A DNA stretch of 64,000 nucleotides from CAXBBB01 sp963815505 (GTDB taxonomy: Bacteria; Bacteroidota; Rhodothermia; Rhodothermales; BA12): NCBI GenBank assembly GCA_963815505.1, contig CAWFGU010000005.1, forward strand, positions 142,504 to 206,503, given 5' to 3'. Made by a program: the position numbers and the translations under genes. The notes beneath the pieces are model-generated. The model was given only the letters and a program-made list of their open reading frames with translations. It was not told the DNA's origin and made no database searches. How positions within the stretch are numbered: the stretch's first letter is position 1; every line of letters starts with the position of its first letter. Of the stretch, positions 27,835 through 37,300 are shown one piece after another.

Positions 27835-28880
27835 CTAGTCGAGCGTGACGACGATGGGGAAGTGGTCCGTCACCTTGCGCGGATCGTAGCCGTGCACGTA
27901 GTCGACGCGGACGATCTTCGATGCCAACGACGGGCTCATCAGCACGTGATCGATGGCCGAGAACTCGCGTTTGTCCGGCTCGATCTCGTCGTTGCCGTTG
28001 CGGTCGTAGAACGCCGAGTAGCGCTGCGCCTGAGGGACGCGGCTCATCGCGTTGACCAGATCATCGACGGATCCTGGTCCAGCACTCTTGATGAGGTCGA
28101 GTACGTTCGTGATCGGCTCGCTGCCATCCCGGTCGCCGATGGCGTCGAAGTCGTTGAAATCGCCCAGCACGATGACGGCCTGACCATCCGCGATCTCCGA
28201 CTCGACTAAGCGGCGGATCGTTTCGGCCTGGGCTTCGCGGCTGTCTTTGCGGCTCTCGTCGTCGGGACGCGACAGGAAGTGGAGGCCGATCAGCGTGGTC
28301 TCGATACCGTCGATGTCGGCGCGCGCCCACAGGTTCTTGCTGACACCGTACGTCTCATCCGTATCGCCGACCGGAGAGCGGTCGTCCGTCCGGCCGATAT
28401 TGGTCACCGGCACGCGCGCGATGAGGGCAATGTCCTGCCCGGTGAAGCTGTCTTTACCCTGCACGAAGTAGACGCGGTAGTCCATGCCCCGCAAGAACTC
28501 CTCGACCAGTCGGTAGGCTACTTCGTCGCTCTCGACCTCTTGCATCATCACCACATCGGCGTCGAGCCCGGCGATCACGTCGGCGATGCAGGCCATGTGC
28601 TGCGTGGCGAGGACTCGGGGTCGTCCTTCCACGCGAACGATGCCCGTCCGTCGCCGTCGATGCCGTCGAAGAGAAACTCGGTGTTGAGCGTCGCGATGCG
28701 CACCTGGTCGCCCGTCGCTGGAGGGGGAAAGGCGGATGCGTCGAACAGACCTTCGGGACACCGAGCGCCCACCTCGCCGAGACTTGGCATCGGCTCGTCG
28801 CCCGGCTGAACACCTGAGCAGGCGACGTACAGCACGGCGGCGAGGCAGAACGTGAGGAGAAAGAGGGCAAAGCGGGACAT
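27835..28880 (-). CDS. endonuclease/exonuclease/phosphatase-family lipoprotein, frameshifted
   Basis: Exported DNase-I-like phosphodiesterase. The first frame, from ATG 28880, gives a lipoprotein-type signal (MSRFALFLLTFCLAAVLYVAC) and the first fold strand VRIATLNTEFLFDG. The other frame continues with DVVMMQEVES (metal Glu), GLHFLSRPD, VIVLGDFNDFD and KVTDHFPIVVTLD (catalytic Asp-His). The frame changes at the GGGG run 28617-28620: one more C on the coding strand restores WKDDPRVLATQHMACIADV without a gap. The reconstructed length is about 348 residues, normal for secreted members of this family. Substrates could be nucleic acids or phosphoesters. Confidence 0.8.
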
Positions 28881-29081
28881 GACGAAGGCAGAGTAGGAGG
28901 AAAGGTCAAAGGTAACTGCCACGCGCACCGCCACAGCCCGTCGACGGCTTGTTTACACGCCAGGTTACTATCACACCGTGTGTGCCACTACGCAATCCCG
29001 TAGTGGACAGCGCGCCGCTCGTCGGGGATGTTGACATGAGAGCTCACACGAGCGCCTTTCTACTCCAAACCTCCTACTGCC

Positions 29082-29544
29082 ATGCGCACGTTCACCTTCC
29101 TCCGCCTGCTCATCGCGGGTGCCCTGCTCCTCTCTCGCCGCCTGCGATAGCGGTGATGAAGCGCTCAACCTGAGTCTTTTTGAAGGAGTGTACCAGTTGC
29201 AAAGTCTGTCGGGCCAGGACTTTGTCCGCCCTGATCTTAACGACAATCGCTTCTTGAACATCCGAGCAGATCCGTTGAGCGCGGCGGGTTACGTCCTCGT
29301 TGACGACATGCCCGCACGAGAGTCGTGCTACTCGAACAATGCTGGATTCACCACAGAGAATCCAGCGGTCGACGAAAACGTGCTCAAAACGAGTAGTGGA
29401 GACGTCAGTGTGATCGCGACGGCAAACGGGACCAACCTAGGGGTTGTGATCACATTTGAGGAGGGTGGAATCCGGCAGCAAGCCACATACGCCTTTGTTC
29501 GCAGCTCACGGTCTGCCGCCTCTTTTTCGCCGCTTTGCTCGTAG
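29082..29544 (+). CDS. small lipoprotein of unknown function, frameshift in signal peptide
   Basis: From ATG 29082 the frame gives a convincing signal start (MRTFTFLRLLIAGALLLS) but runs into a stop. The adjacent frame supplies AACDSGDEALNLSLFEGVYQL and continues to 29544. Removing one base in the CTCCTCTCTC stretch (29127-29136) joins them into a lipoprotein with lipobox LSAAC and a mature domain of about 130 residues. That domain looks beta-rich and lipocalin-like in size (GVYQLQSLSGQDF, VVITFEEGGIRQQATYAFVRS). I recognise no family. Confidence 0.6.
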
Positions 29545-29588
29545 TTGCTCTTCTCGCACAATACGGTTCAACAGCGATGCAAACGAAT

Positions 29589-29625
29589 ACGCCCGACCCT
29601 CGTGAGAAGGCCGGGCGTTCCGGTT
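29589..29625. terminator. hairpin terminator between convergent genes
   Basis: ACGCCCG (29589-29595) pairs with CGGGCGT (29612-29618), with extra inner ACC/GG pairing, followed by TCCGGTTTGGTT. It lies between the small lipoprotein (plus) and the SleB-type hydrolase (minus). Confidence 0.55.
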
Positions 29626-29660
29626 TGGTTGGTGCGTCGAGTGGACTAACCTAGTCCTGC

Positions 29661-30338
29661 TCAGCGCACGCGTTCGAAGAAGCGAAACCGCTCGGGGTCG
29701 ATCTCGTCGCGGCGGTTGACCGCGACCGGCTGCTGGCCTTCGCTCCAAGCGGGATGCTTGGCTCCGACCATCGAACGCTCCGAGTAGAAGTGGCGCGTCT
29801 CTTGCGAGAACGGGCGGCGCACTTCGTCGCTCGTGCGGACGTGGTGGGCGATAGCGAGGGCACGCTGCCATCCGGCGCGCTGGGTGTTCACATCGAGTCC
29901 CGAGTAGAAGCGGGCGGTGCGGCTTCCGGCAATGAACGCGCTGAACTGATAGGGATCGAGGACCACACTTTTGAAGGTGCGTTCGCCACGAAAGCCCGTT
30001 TCAACACGGTTCCGGATGACCCACGCGACCAACTCCTGCTCGACCGGCTGCTTCGTTTCGCTGTAAATACAGCGAGCGAGCCACAGCGTTTCTTCGTCAA
30101 TTTCCGAAGCATCGACGAGCGGCAAGCGCGTCGGGTGCTCGCGAAGTTCGTCGAGAAGCGCGGTGTCGGTGGTAGCAGACGGCTCGAGTGCTGTGTTCGT
30201 CTCGACTGCTTCCGGCAGGAAGGCGGTCGCAACGATGTCGCTGAACGAGTCTGATCCACCGAAGCCGAGCGAGAGAACGGCCAGCAGCGCCGCCGAGAAG
30301 GCGACACCGAGGGTGCGATAGGTTTTTGTATATGTCAT
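29661..30338 (-). CDS. SleB-type cell wall hydrolase
   Basis: Predicted peptidoglycan lytic enzyme of the Hydrolase_2/SleB/CwlJ family, 225 residues. An N-terminal membrane segment or signal (LGVAFSAALLAVLSLGF) is followed by a low-complexity linker. The catalytic domain (about 85-210) shows LWLARCIYSETKQPVEQELVAWVIRNRVE with the catalytic Glu expected in YSET, FKSVVLDPYQFSAF, and HFYSERSM with HPAW. Non-spore-formers use such enzymes in wall remodelling. The start ATG 30338 follows a long structured 5' leader, suggesting RNA-level control. Confidence 0.85.
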   Translation of the reverse strand: MTYTKTYRTLGVAFSAALLAVLSLGFGGSDSFSDIVATAFLPEAVETNTALEPSATTDTALLDELREHPTRLPLVDASEIDEETLWLARCIYSETKQPVEQELVAWVIRNRVETGFRGERTFKSVVLDPYQFSAFIAGSRTARFYSGLDVNTQRAGWQRALAIAHHVRTSDEVRRPFSQETRHFYSERSMVGAKHPAWSEGQQPVAVNRRDEIDPERFRFFERVR

Positions 30339-30480
30339 AAGAAGTAGGTTCGTGATCGGATCGAGGACGTGGGCTTTCGCCCGTCGGGGCCTCGCGTTCC
30401 CTAACAGGGATCGTGGTGCGGCTCTACCCCGGTGTTGGGTAGTGGTTTCGTCTCGGGTTCGGGATTTAGTTATTTGTGTC
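30339..30480 (-). promoter_or_regulatory. structured 5' leader RNA of the SleB-type hydrolase (riboswitch candidate)
   Basis: On the minus strand, CGAGACG (30455-30449) closes with CGUCCUCG (30369-30362) through seven pairs and one bulge. Three hairpins are enclosed: CUACCC/GGGUAG (30442-30424), UCCCU/AGGGA (30410-30398) and GGGC-GAAA-GCCC (30382-30371). The GNRA loop appears only when read on this strand, favouring the hydrolase transcript. GGCCCCG (30391-30385) could also pair with CGGGG of the first hairpin as a pseudoknot. The start codon is 24 bases beyond the closing helix. c-di-AMP (ydaO) riboswitches often precede wall hydrolases, but I could not match that consensus. Confidence 0.5.
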
Positions 30481-30683
30481 TTAACGACTTAGCGTCATAC
30501 CACATCAGTGCAAACACCTTGCCGAGGCGATATATCGGCTGAAACTGCTTGGTATTACAGTCGTGTACCTGTTCGCCACTCACACCGAGTGTCCTCTTGA
30601 CAGTATTTGCGTCGATCCTTCATTCGATCTCTGCCGATTCGTCACCTTTTCACTTCTTCTGCGCCTCGCCTTCAAGATAACTC
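30481..30683. other. divergent intergenic region upstream of pdxB
   Basis: About 200 bases between the SleB leader and pdxB, presumably holding promoters for both. It has lower GC than its surroundings and no coding potential I can support. No clear sigma-70 boxes, operators or repeats are visible. Confidence 0.35.
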
Positions 30684-31865
30684 ATGCGGATTCTGGTTGA
30701 TGACAATGTGGCCTTCGCCACCGAAGCTTTTTCTTCGTTTGGTGACGTGGTGACGATGCCTGGATCAGATATCACGGCGGATCACCTCAAAGGTGTCGAC
30801 GCTTTGATCGTGCGGAGCGCGACCAAGGTCGATGAGGCGCTACTGACAGGCTCTTCAGTGAAGTTTGTCGGCACGGCGACGAGTGGGTCGGATCACGTCG
30901 ATCAGGAGTATCTCACCGGCAACGGCATTGCGTTCGCCGATGCGCACGGCAGCAACGCCGAGTCGGTCGCCGAGTGGACGATTGCGGCGCTGCTCGAAGC
31001 GTGCGAGCGCAAGGGAAAGACCGACATCGGCGCGCTTGCCTTCGGCGTAGTTGGCGTAGGGAGCATCGGCACCATGTTAGCCGACCGTTTCGCCGGGCTG
31101 ACCTGTCGCATTCGCCGCTGCGATCCCCCTCGCGCGCGTGAGGAGGACAGCCAAGGAGATTTCCTACCGCTGTCGGACGTGCTCGCGACGTCGGATGTGG
31201 TTTCGATCAACGTGCCACTCAAGATGCACGAACCATACGCGACGTATCACATGATCGCGCGCGGCGCCCTGGTGCGGATGCGCTCGGGTTCGTGGATGAT
31301 GAACAGCAGTCGAGGCCCTGTCATCGACAACGAAGCATTGCTCGAATGTTTGGGCGACAAGCAGATCGACGCGTGCGTGATGGACGTGTGGGAGGATGAG
31401 CCGATGCCCAATCCCGAACTTATCCAGGCCGTCACACTGGCTACGCCGCACATCGCCGGTCATTCGTTCGATGGAAAGGTCGCCGGAACGCAGATGATGG
31501 TCGATGCACTCGCGGAGTTTACCGGAAAAGCCGCCACGTGGGATAGCGAGGCGGTCCTCGCCGAGGGGACCGACAAGCTGATGCTCAAGGTGCCTGCGGG
31601 TGCCGAGGAGATGGAGCGGACGGCGTTCATGCAGGCGCTCGTCAAGCAGATGTACGATGTGACGCGCGACGAGACAGAGATCCTCAAGATAGCAGAACTC
31701 AAGACCGACAAAGCGCGCGGAGAGCGCTTCGTACGCTATCGGCACGACTACCCTGTCCGCCGGTCGTGGAGCCGCTGGAGCATCAAGGAAGCCGACATTC
31801 CCGAGGATTATCGTAAAGAGGTTGCCAACGCTCTGTTGGTTACCATCATTCCCGAAGAGGACTGA
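30684..31865 (+). CDS. pdxB: 4-phosphoerythronate dehydrogenase
   Basis: NAD-dependent D-2-hydroxyacid dehydrogenase of the pyridoxal phosphate pathway, oxidising 4-phosphoerythronate. The 393-residue protein starts MRILVDDNV and contains VGTATSGSDHVD, HGSNAESVAEW, the dinucleotide motif GVVGVGSIGTMLADR, NSSRGPVIDNEALL, VMDVWEDEP and the catalytic His segment ATPHIAGHSFDGKVAGT. The AGHSFDGK stretch distinguishes PdxB from phosphoglycerate dehydrogenase. The C-terminal ~100 residues fit the PdxB dimerisation part in position, though the charged tail differs from enterobacterial enzymes. Confidence 0.9.
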   Translation: MRILVDDNVAFATEAFSSFGDVVTMPGSDITADHLKGVDALIVRSATKVDEALLTGSSVKFVGTATSGSDHVDQEYLTGNGIAFADAHGSNAESVAEWTIAALLEACERKGKTDIGALAFGVVGVGSIGTMLADRFAGLTCRIRRCDPPRAREEDSQGDFLPLSDVLATSDVVSINVPLKMHEPYATYHMIARGALVRMRSGSWMMNSSRGPVIDNEALLECLGDKQIDACVMDVWEDEPMPNPELIQAVTLATPHIAGHSFDGKVAGTQMMVDALAEFTGKAATWDSEAVLAEGTDKLMLKVPAGAEEMERTAFMQALVKQMYDVTRDETEILKIAELKTDKARGERFVRYRHDYPVRRSWSRWSIKEADIPEDYRKEVANALLVTIIPEED

Positions 31866-31874
31866 CGTCAGTCA
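31861..31874. repeat. 14-bp perfect palindrome at pdxB stop
   Basis: GACTGACGTCAGTC spans the pdxB TGA codon in the 59-base gap between convergent genes. It could be a weak terminator stem or a protein-binding site; a T tract is lacking. Confidence 0.35.
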
Positions 31875-31924
31875 GGTGGTCATCAGCGACGTGTCACGGC
31901 TCGCACGACGTACGTTCTCGTTAG

Positions 31925-33517
31925 TCACCCAAACGGCAACCGCCGCACGACCCGCAGCGCAGCGACGGCAAGGTCGGCGAAGCGCTCGGCGGTGACCGGG
32001 CCTGCCGGAGCAATCGAGAAACCGCGCTGGACGGCGATCGTCTGAGCCTCGGTGAACTTCAAGAAGCCCTCGCGTCCGTGCCGGCGGCCGAGGCCGGAGT
32101 CTTTCATACCGCCCATCGGTGCATCGACGCTCGCCCATGCGGCGATGAATGCTTCGTTAACGTTGACCGTCCCGCACCGGATCTGCCGCGCCACGGCGAC
32201 GGCTCGGTCGGTGTCCCCGCCCCAGACACTTGCGCTCAGCCCATATTCGGAGTCGTTGGCGAGGGTGACCGCCTCGTCGTCCGATGCGACGCGCACCAGC
32301 GTGGCGACGGGGCCAAACGTCTCGTCGCACGCTACATCCATATCACGCGAAACGTCTGTGAGTAGAGTGGGGGCGTAGCCCATCGGCCCCAGGTGCGCGA
32401 GCCGCTCGCCGCCGCAGAGAACTGTGGCACCCTGAGACCGAGCGTCGTCGATGTGTGCCTCTACCTTCTCGACTTGCTGCGGAGTGGCGAGCACGCCCAT
32501 TTCGACATCCCACCCAGTCTGCCCGACGCACATTGCCTTGGTGCGGGCAACGAGAGCCGGGACAAAGGTGTCCCAAATATCCGCGTGGATCAGAATACGC
32601 TCGGCAGAGATGCACAACTGACCTGCATTGGTGAAGCACGCCCGGACGACGCCTTCGATGGTGCGGCCAAGGTCGCAGTCGGGTAGGACGATAAGCGGGT
32701 TTTTGCCGCCCAGTTCGAGCGACATCGGGATCAGCCGCTCGGCCGCCTTCTGCGCGACGATGCGTCCCGTCTTGGTCGACCCGGTGAACATCAGTCCGTC
32801 GGCGCTGCCGATCAGGTGCTCGCCCAGATCGGGACCGGACCCTAGCACGATCTCGAACAGGCCATCGGGCAGTCCGGCGCGCATTAGCAGATCGCGAGCA
32901 AAGAGGGCTGAGAAAGGCGTTTGCTCCGCAGGTTTGACAACGACGGCATTTCCGGCCATTAGTGCGGGAATCGCGTCGGTGACGGCCATAGTGAGCGGAT
33001 AATTCCACGGCGCGTTGATGCTGACCACACCCAAGGGCAGATACTGCACCCACGTTTTGGTAGCTATCGGAACGGCGCCGCGCCTGCGGTCGTCGCGCAG
33101 CCAACCGGGACCTCGGCGCGCGTAGTAGTGAGCCACGTTTGCCGTGTCGAGCACCTCGTCGAGGGCGTGCCGCCGCGCTTTTCCGCCTTCGAGTTGGAGT
33201 ACGTCGAGCAGGTCGTCGCGGTGGCTGAGGACGAGGTCATGGAAGCGCAAAAGCACACGCGCTCGCTCGGACGGGTCGGTCGTGGCCCATGCCTGCTGAG
33301 CTGTCCGGGCGTGAGCGAAAGCACGGTCTACGTCGCTGGGGGTGGCATCGCGCAGCGTGGCGAAGGGCTGGCCGGTAAACGGGGCGATGACGCTTCGCTC
33401 GTCACCCGAAAACGCCATGTGTTCGGCCTGAGCCGTCAGTCGCGCGATAGTACCGGACGTGCGACGAAACGCAGACGGTAGGGAATGAGGTGGGGATGTG
33501 GCAGGAGCTTCAGTCAT
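31925..33517 (-). CDS. succinate-semialdehyde dehydrogenase [NADP+] (GabD2-like)
   Basis: NAD(P)-dependent aldehyde dehydrogenase of 530 residues. It shows INAPWNYPL, GNAVVVKPAEQTPFSA, the cofactor loop FTGSTKTGRIVAQKA, catalytic Glu in SLELGGKNPLIV and the nucleophile Cys in NAGQLCISAERI. ETFGPVATLV and the C-terminal DAPMGGMKDSGLGRRHGREG are typical of the actinobacterial GabD2/succinate-semialdehyde branch. ATG 33517 (MTEAPATS) is chosen because the longer upstream frame is antisense to the lipoprotein and membrane-protein genes. It is transcribed divergently from those genes. The true aldehyde substrate cannot be fixed from sequence. Confidence 0.88.
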   Translation of the reverse strand: MTEAPATSPPHSLPSAFRRTSGTIARLTAQAEHMAFSGDERSVIAPFTGQPFATLRDATPSDVDRAFAHARTAQQAWATTDPSERARVLLRFHDLVLSHRDDLLDVLQLEGGKARRHALDEVLDTANVAHYYARRGPGWLRDDRRRGAVPIATKTWVQYLPLGVVSINAPWNYPLTMAVTDAIPALMAGNAVVVKPAEQTPFSALFARDLLMRAGLPDGLFEIVLGSGPDLGEHLIGSADGLMFTGSTKTGRIVAQKAAERLIPMSLELGGKNPLIVLPDCDLGRTIEGVVRACFTNAGQLCISAERILIHADIWDTFVPALVARTKAMCVGQTGWDVEMGVLATPQQVEKVEAHIDDARSQGATVLCGGERLAHLGPMGYAPTLLTDVSRDMDVACDETFGPVATLVRVASDDEAVTLANDSEYGLSASVWGGDTDRAVAVARQIRCGTVNVNEAFIAAWASVDAPMGGMKDSGLGRRHGREGFLKFTEAQTIAVQRGFSIAPAGPVTAERFADLAVAALRVVRRLPFG

Positions 33518-33625
33518 GGAATCGAGAAGGGGAAGAGAGAGCAACCGGGAGCGGCTTTCGCCGTTTCCGATTTCACGCTCAACGCGGATCCGACTATCTT
33601 GGCACGCACCCGATCTCACCTCTTG

Positions 33626-33766
33626 ATGAAACGAATCGCCGTACTCGCTCTCTTTTTGCTCGTCGCCATGCTGCCCGCCTGCCAGTGCGACACCCCACCG
33701 CCCGTCGGCCCGGTCGACGACACCAGCGTGTCGACGTTCGCGCACGCGCCGACCGACGTAGCCTGA
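33626..33766 (+). CDS. 46-residue lipoprotein
   Basis: MKRIAVLALFLLVAMLPAC is a clear type II signal with lipobox MLPAC (Cys19), followed by only 27 residues, rich in Pro, Thr and Asp. Its stop overlaps the start of the next gene in TGATG, so it is probably translated with the membrane protein. No family is recognised; it may be a small anchor or partner for the downstream barrel. Confidence 0.6.
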   Translation: MKRIAVLALFLLVAMLPACQCDTPPPVGPVDDTSVSTFAHAPTDVA

Positions 33767-34329
33767 TGCCGGCTCGCGCTGGTGCGTCCGAAACGATTGC
33801 CTCGCGGTCCTCACCGCTCAGAGTTGCTGCCTTCCGATTTCTTGCGCTCGCGCTGCTCGGCTGGGGCACTGCCGCGTCGGCGCAAACCGGTCAGCAGTCG
33901 GAACCGGCGGCGCCCTATCGGGACGGCGGATGGTTCGCGTTGGGTGTCGGACCGTCTTTTGATCACGACGTATCGCTGGTGATGACAGGCAACATCGGGC
34001 GCGAGCGATTTGTGCAGGCCGGACTGCACAACAGCGGAAACGTATGGGGACGTGGCGGCACTTCTGCTGCACACGTCGGAGTCGGCCTCTCGGGCGTCGG
34101 CCGTTGGCACCGCGTGGCGATTGCCGCAGGTCCCGCTCTCGTCACAGGGCAGCGTCGCGTCGATGAGGCGTGGGGCAGTTTCACGACGGCTGGGCTCGTG
34201 GTGAATGTCCAAGCCATCGTCACGCCTCTCGAAGAGTTTGGTGTAGGACTGGCAGCGTTCGCTAACCTCAACCCGGTCAAGCCGGGCGTGGGCGTGGCGC
34301 TCACGCTGGTGATCGAAGGGACCAAGTAG
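33766..34329 (+). CDS. small outer-membrane beta-barrel protein
   Basis: A 187-residue protein with an N-terminal signal whose hydrophobic core is FRFLALALLGWGTAASAQ. About 140 residues of alternating polar and hydrophobic strands follow (GWFALGVGPSFDH, GRERFVQAGLHNSGNVW, HVGVGLSGVGRWHRVAIAAGPAL, LVVNVQAIVTPLEEFGVGLAAFANLN, GVGVALTLVIEGTK). The pattern suggests an eight-stranded barrel. It starts inside the lipoprotein stop (TGATG). The function is unknown. Confidence 0.65.
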   Translation: MPARAGASETIASRSSPLRVAAFRFLALALLGWGTAASAQTGQQSEPAAPYRDGGWFALGVGPSFDHDVSLVMTGNIGRERFVQAGLHNSGNVWGRGGTSAAHVGVGLSGVGRWHRVAIAAGPALVTGQRRVDEAWGSFTTAGLVVNVQAIVTPLEEFGVGLAAFANLNPVKPGVGVALTLVIEGTK

Positions 34330-34341
34330 CTCCAGTCACGA

Positions 34342-34373
34342 GCGCCCCGCCCAGCCGAAGCCGAGCGGGGCGC
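34342..34373. terminator. GC-rich hairpin between convergent genes
   Basis: GCGCCCCGC (34342-34350) and GCGGGGCGC (34365-34373) form a 9-bp stem between the small barrel protein and the secreted nucleotidase. No T tract follows on either strand, so termination activity is uncertain. Confidence 0.5.
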
Positions 34374-34393
34374 GCGATGACCCGAGGGGTGTG

Positions 34394-37300
34394 TCACCGG
34401 ACGACCGTCAGCGTGCCGGTCGTGCTGCGTCCGCCGACTTCGAGGCGGTAGAGGTAGACGCCGCTCGACAGCGTCGATCCGTTGAGCGATGCGTCGTGCC
34501 ATCCGGCGTTGGTTTCTTCGTCCACCAGCCGGGCGACTTCGCGGCCCAGCGCGTCGAAGACCGTCAGGCGCGCGTGCCCGCTCTGCGGCAGACCGAAGTG
34601 AACCGTCGCGTTGCCGCGCACCGGGTGCGGAGCGGGCGTGGCGAGCGTCAACTCGGCGGGCACGTCGAACGCGTCGGGCTGTGTCGAAACCGTCGTGGCA
34701 GCGAGGTTGGTTACCGTTCCGTCGGTCGAGACGACGAAGAAGTCGGCCTCGAGGCCGACGCTGGTCGTTCCGGCCACGACGAGCGTGACCGAGAGCGACT
34801 GGGCGTCCAACTCGCCTCCGAAGAGGGCGAGCGCTTCGCGGCGGGTGTCGGTCACGCCGGGGGGTGTGACGGCGAACGTGTACGGGTCGTCGACAAGCGC
34901 GAACGCGTCGGTGAAGTCGCCGAACTCGATCGCTCCGTCCTCCTCGTCCTGCGAGGCGATCAGCGCCTCGGTGGGGAAGAGGCTGCGTAGCTCAACCGCG
35001 CCCGCTCCGGCGACGCCGTGGAAGAAGTGAGCGGCCAGTGTCCGGTCGGCCTCTTCGGCTTCGGGCAGGTCCGACGCGAACAGGGCGAGCGCTCCGGCTC
35101 CACTGGCGTTGGGATCGCCCGCGGCGATGACGATGCTTCCCGTCTCGTCCAACTCGTCGTCGGCGGAGACCGGAGCCGTCGCGAGGATGTCGGTGCTTCC
35201 GGCTGCCGTGATCGACAGGTCGTAGGCGGTCTCGCTGGGCAGCAGCAGCAGCGCCGTCGCCTCGCCGTAGCTCAGCGCCTCGCCGACCGGAATCAGATCG
35301 ACGTAGGGCTGCACGTCTACGGTCGCGGCCGCTTTCGAGGCGTGGAAGAACTGCGCGTTGCCTTCGCCCATGTCGTCCAGTTCGTCTTCGAAGAACGGCA
35401 GCAGCTGAGCGTTGCTGCGGAAGCGGCCCAGCACGCCTTGGAGGCTGAACAAGCCCTCGGGCGCGGTTGATGCGTCGAAGTCCGACTCGCCGCGGTCGAT
35501 GCGCACGTCGAGCGTGTCGTTCGAGAGCGTGACGACGCGGACCGTCAGCCCGCCGCCGCTCGAGATCGCTTCGGTGGGCCACGCCGACGGATCGGCGAGG
35601 CGCACGAACGGAAGCTCGACGCGCTGGCCCTGGAGCGGGCTGTCGGCGTCGAAGCCGAGCGGAAGCGCGCGCTGCGCGTCGGGCAGGTCGTTGTCCTGCG
35701 AGAGAACCGTGATCGCCGTGGCGCTCACCTGGGTCTGCTCGTCGAACACTCCGACGGTTCCGACGATCTCGACGCGGTCGCCCGCCATCAACTCCGAAGG
35801 AGCCGACCCGTTGCCGACCTTGACCGAGTAGCCGTCCTGTCCGGGCGCGAAGACGTTGATGCCTCCGGTTTCGTCCTGGACGTAGAACTGGCCGTTGTTG
35901 AAGCCATAGTCGTTCGTCGTCACGATGCCTTCGATCTGCACCTCGGTGCCCACGGCGAGGCCGCGCACGGTCCCGATGCCGTCGGGCAACAGCTGCGTGT
36001 CGTTGCGCGTCACGTCGACGATGCGCTGGTCCTCGCTGGCGGGCGTCTCGGGCGAGTCGAACGCCTCGTCGGAGAAGTTGGCGAGCATGAACTCGGCAAA
36101 GGCGTCCTGTTCGGTTCCGTCGTCGGCGAAGGTGGCCGTGCCGGTTTGCGTGCCCTCGACCTCGAGATCGACGACGTTGGCGGCTTCGTCCGAGGGAAAG
36201 GGGTAACCGTCGCCGCCGCCGGCGAGGAAGCCGAGGGTGACCATGCGGAACGTGCGGCTGGCGTCGCCTACGATCTCACCGTCGCGCACGACGATGTCGG
36301 CCGTGTTGCCCTCGTCGTCGAGAACGACGAGCGTGAGCAGGCTGCCCGTGTTCACCTCGGCGGTGGGGTCGGTGTCGGGCGTGTAGGCGAAGCGAATGCC
36401 CGCCACCTGGGGGAAGCGGCCCTCGCTGGCTCCCGCGCGCGCATTCGCGATGCCGTGCTCGATCAGGTCGGCCAGCTGCTGCGCCGTCACCGTGACGAGG
36501 GCGAGGCTGTTGTTGAACCGCAGGGTGTTCTCGATGTCGAGCTGCGAGATGTCGCCCTCGGCCTTTCCGACGAGCGGGTTGGCTTCGGTGGGCAAGAACT
36601 CGAACTCGGTTCCGCCCGGCGGCACCACGACGCGTCCGATCTCGGCCCGAATGCCGCCGCCGTTTTTGAGCGAGAGCACGACCGATGGGTCGGAGCGCTG
36701 GGCGTAGGCCAGGTTGGCTTCGGCGGTCAGGTTGCCCAGGTTGGTCTCTTCGGTGCGGACCGAACCGCGCCGCCCGTCGAGGTAGACCTCGCTCGAGCCG
36801 AAGAGGTTGCCGTCGCGCTCGTTGACCGTCCCGGCGACGGCGTCGGCGACCGCGACGACGACGGGCGAGGCCACGTCGCGCGCGTCTACGTCCATGCCGT
36901 AGACGCGGTCGACTCCGGCGTCGTCGGTCGCGTAGGCGCCGCTGGCGTCGTCGACGCTCGTGATCACGCCGCCCTCGAACGTGACGACGAGGCTACCGAC
37001 GTAGCTGTAGTTGCCGTCCGTGTTGACGAGGTAGACGGCTTCTCCGCTGGCCGACGTGTAGAGTTCGGGGTAGTCCCCGGCGCGCGTGTCGCCTTCGCGC
37101 AGCGGGTCGTCGGAGCCGGCGAGCAGCGTGTTCGAGCCGCCCGCGATGATCACGTCGACGCCCGAGAGCCGCGTCGCCAGGGCGCGCTCGACCTGAATCT
37201 GCTGCATATGCGCCAGCAAGACGACTTTGTCCAGCCCGGTCGCCGTCAACTCGTCAACTTCGGCCTGGATGAGCGTCGCCAGTTCGTCGACGCTGTCCGA

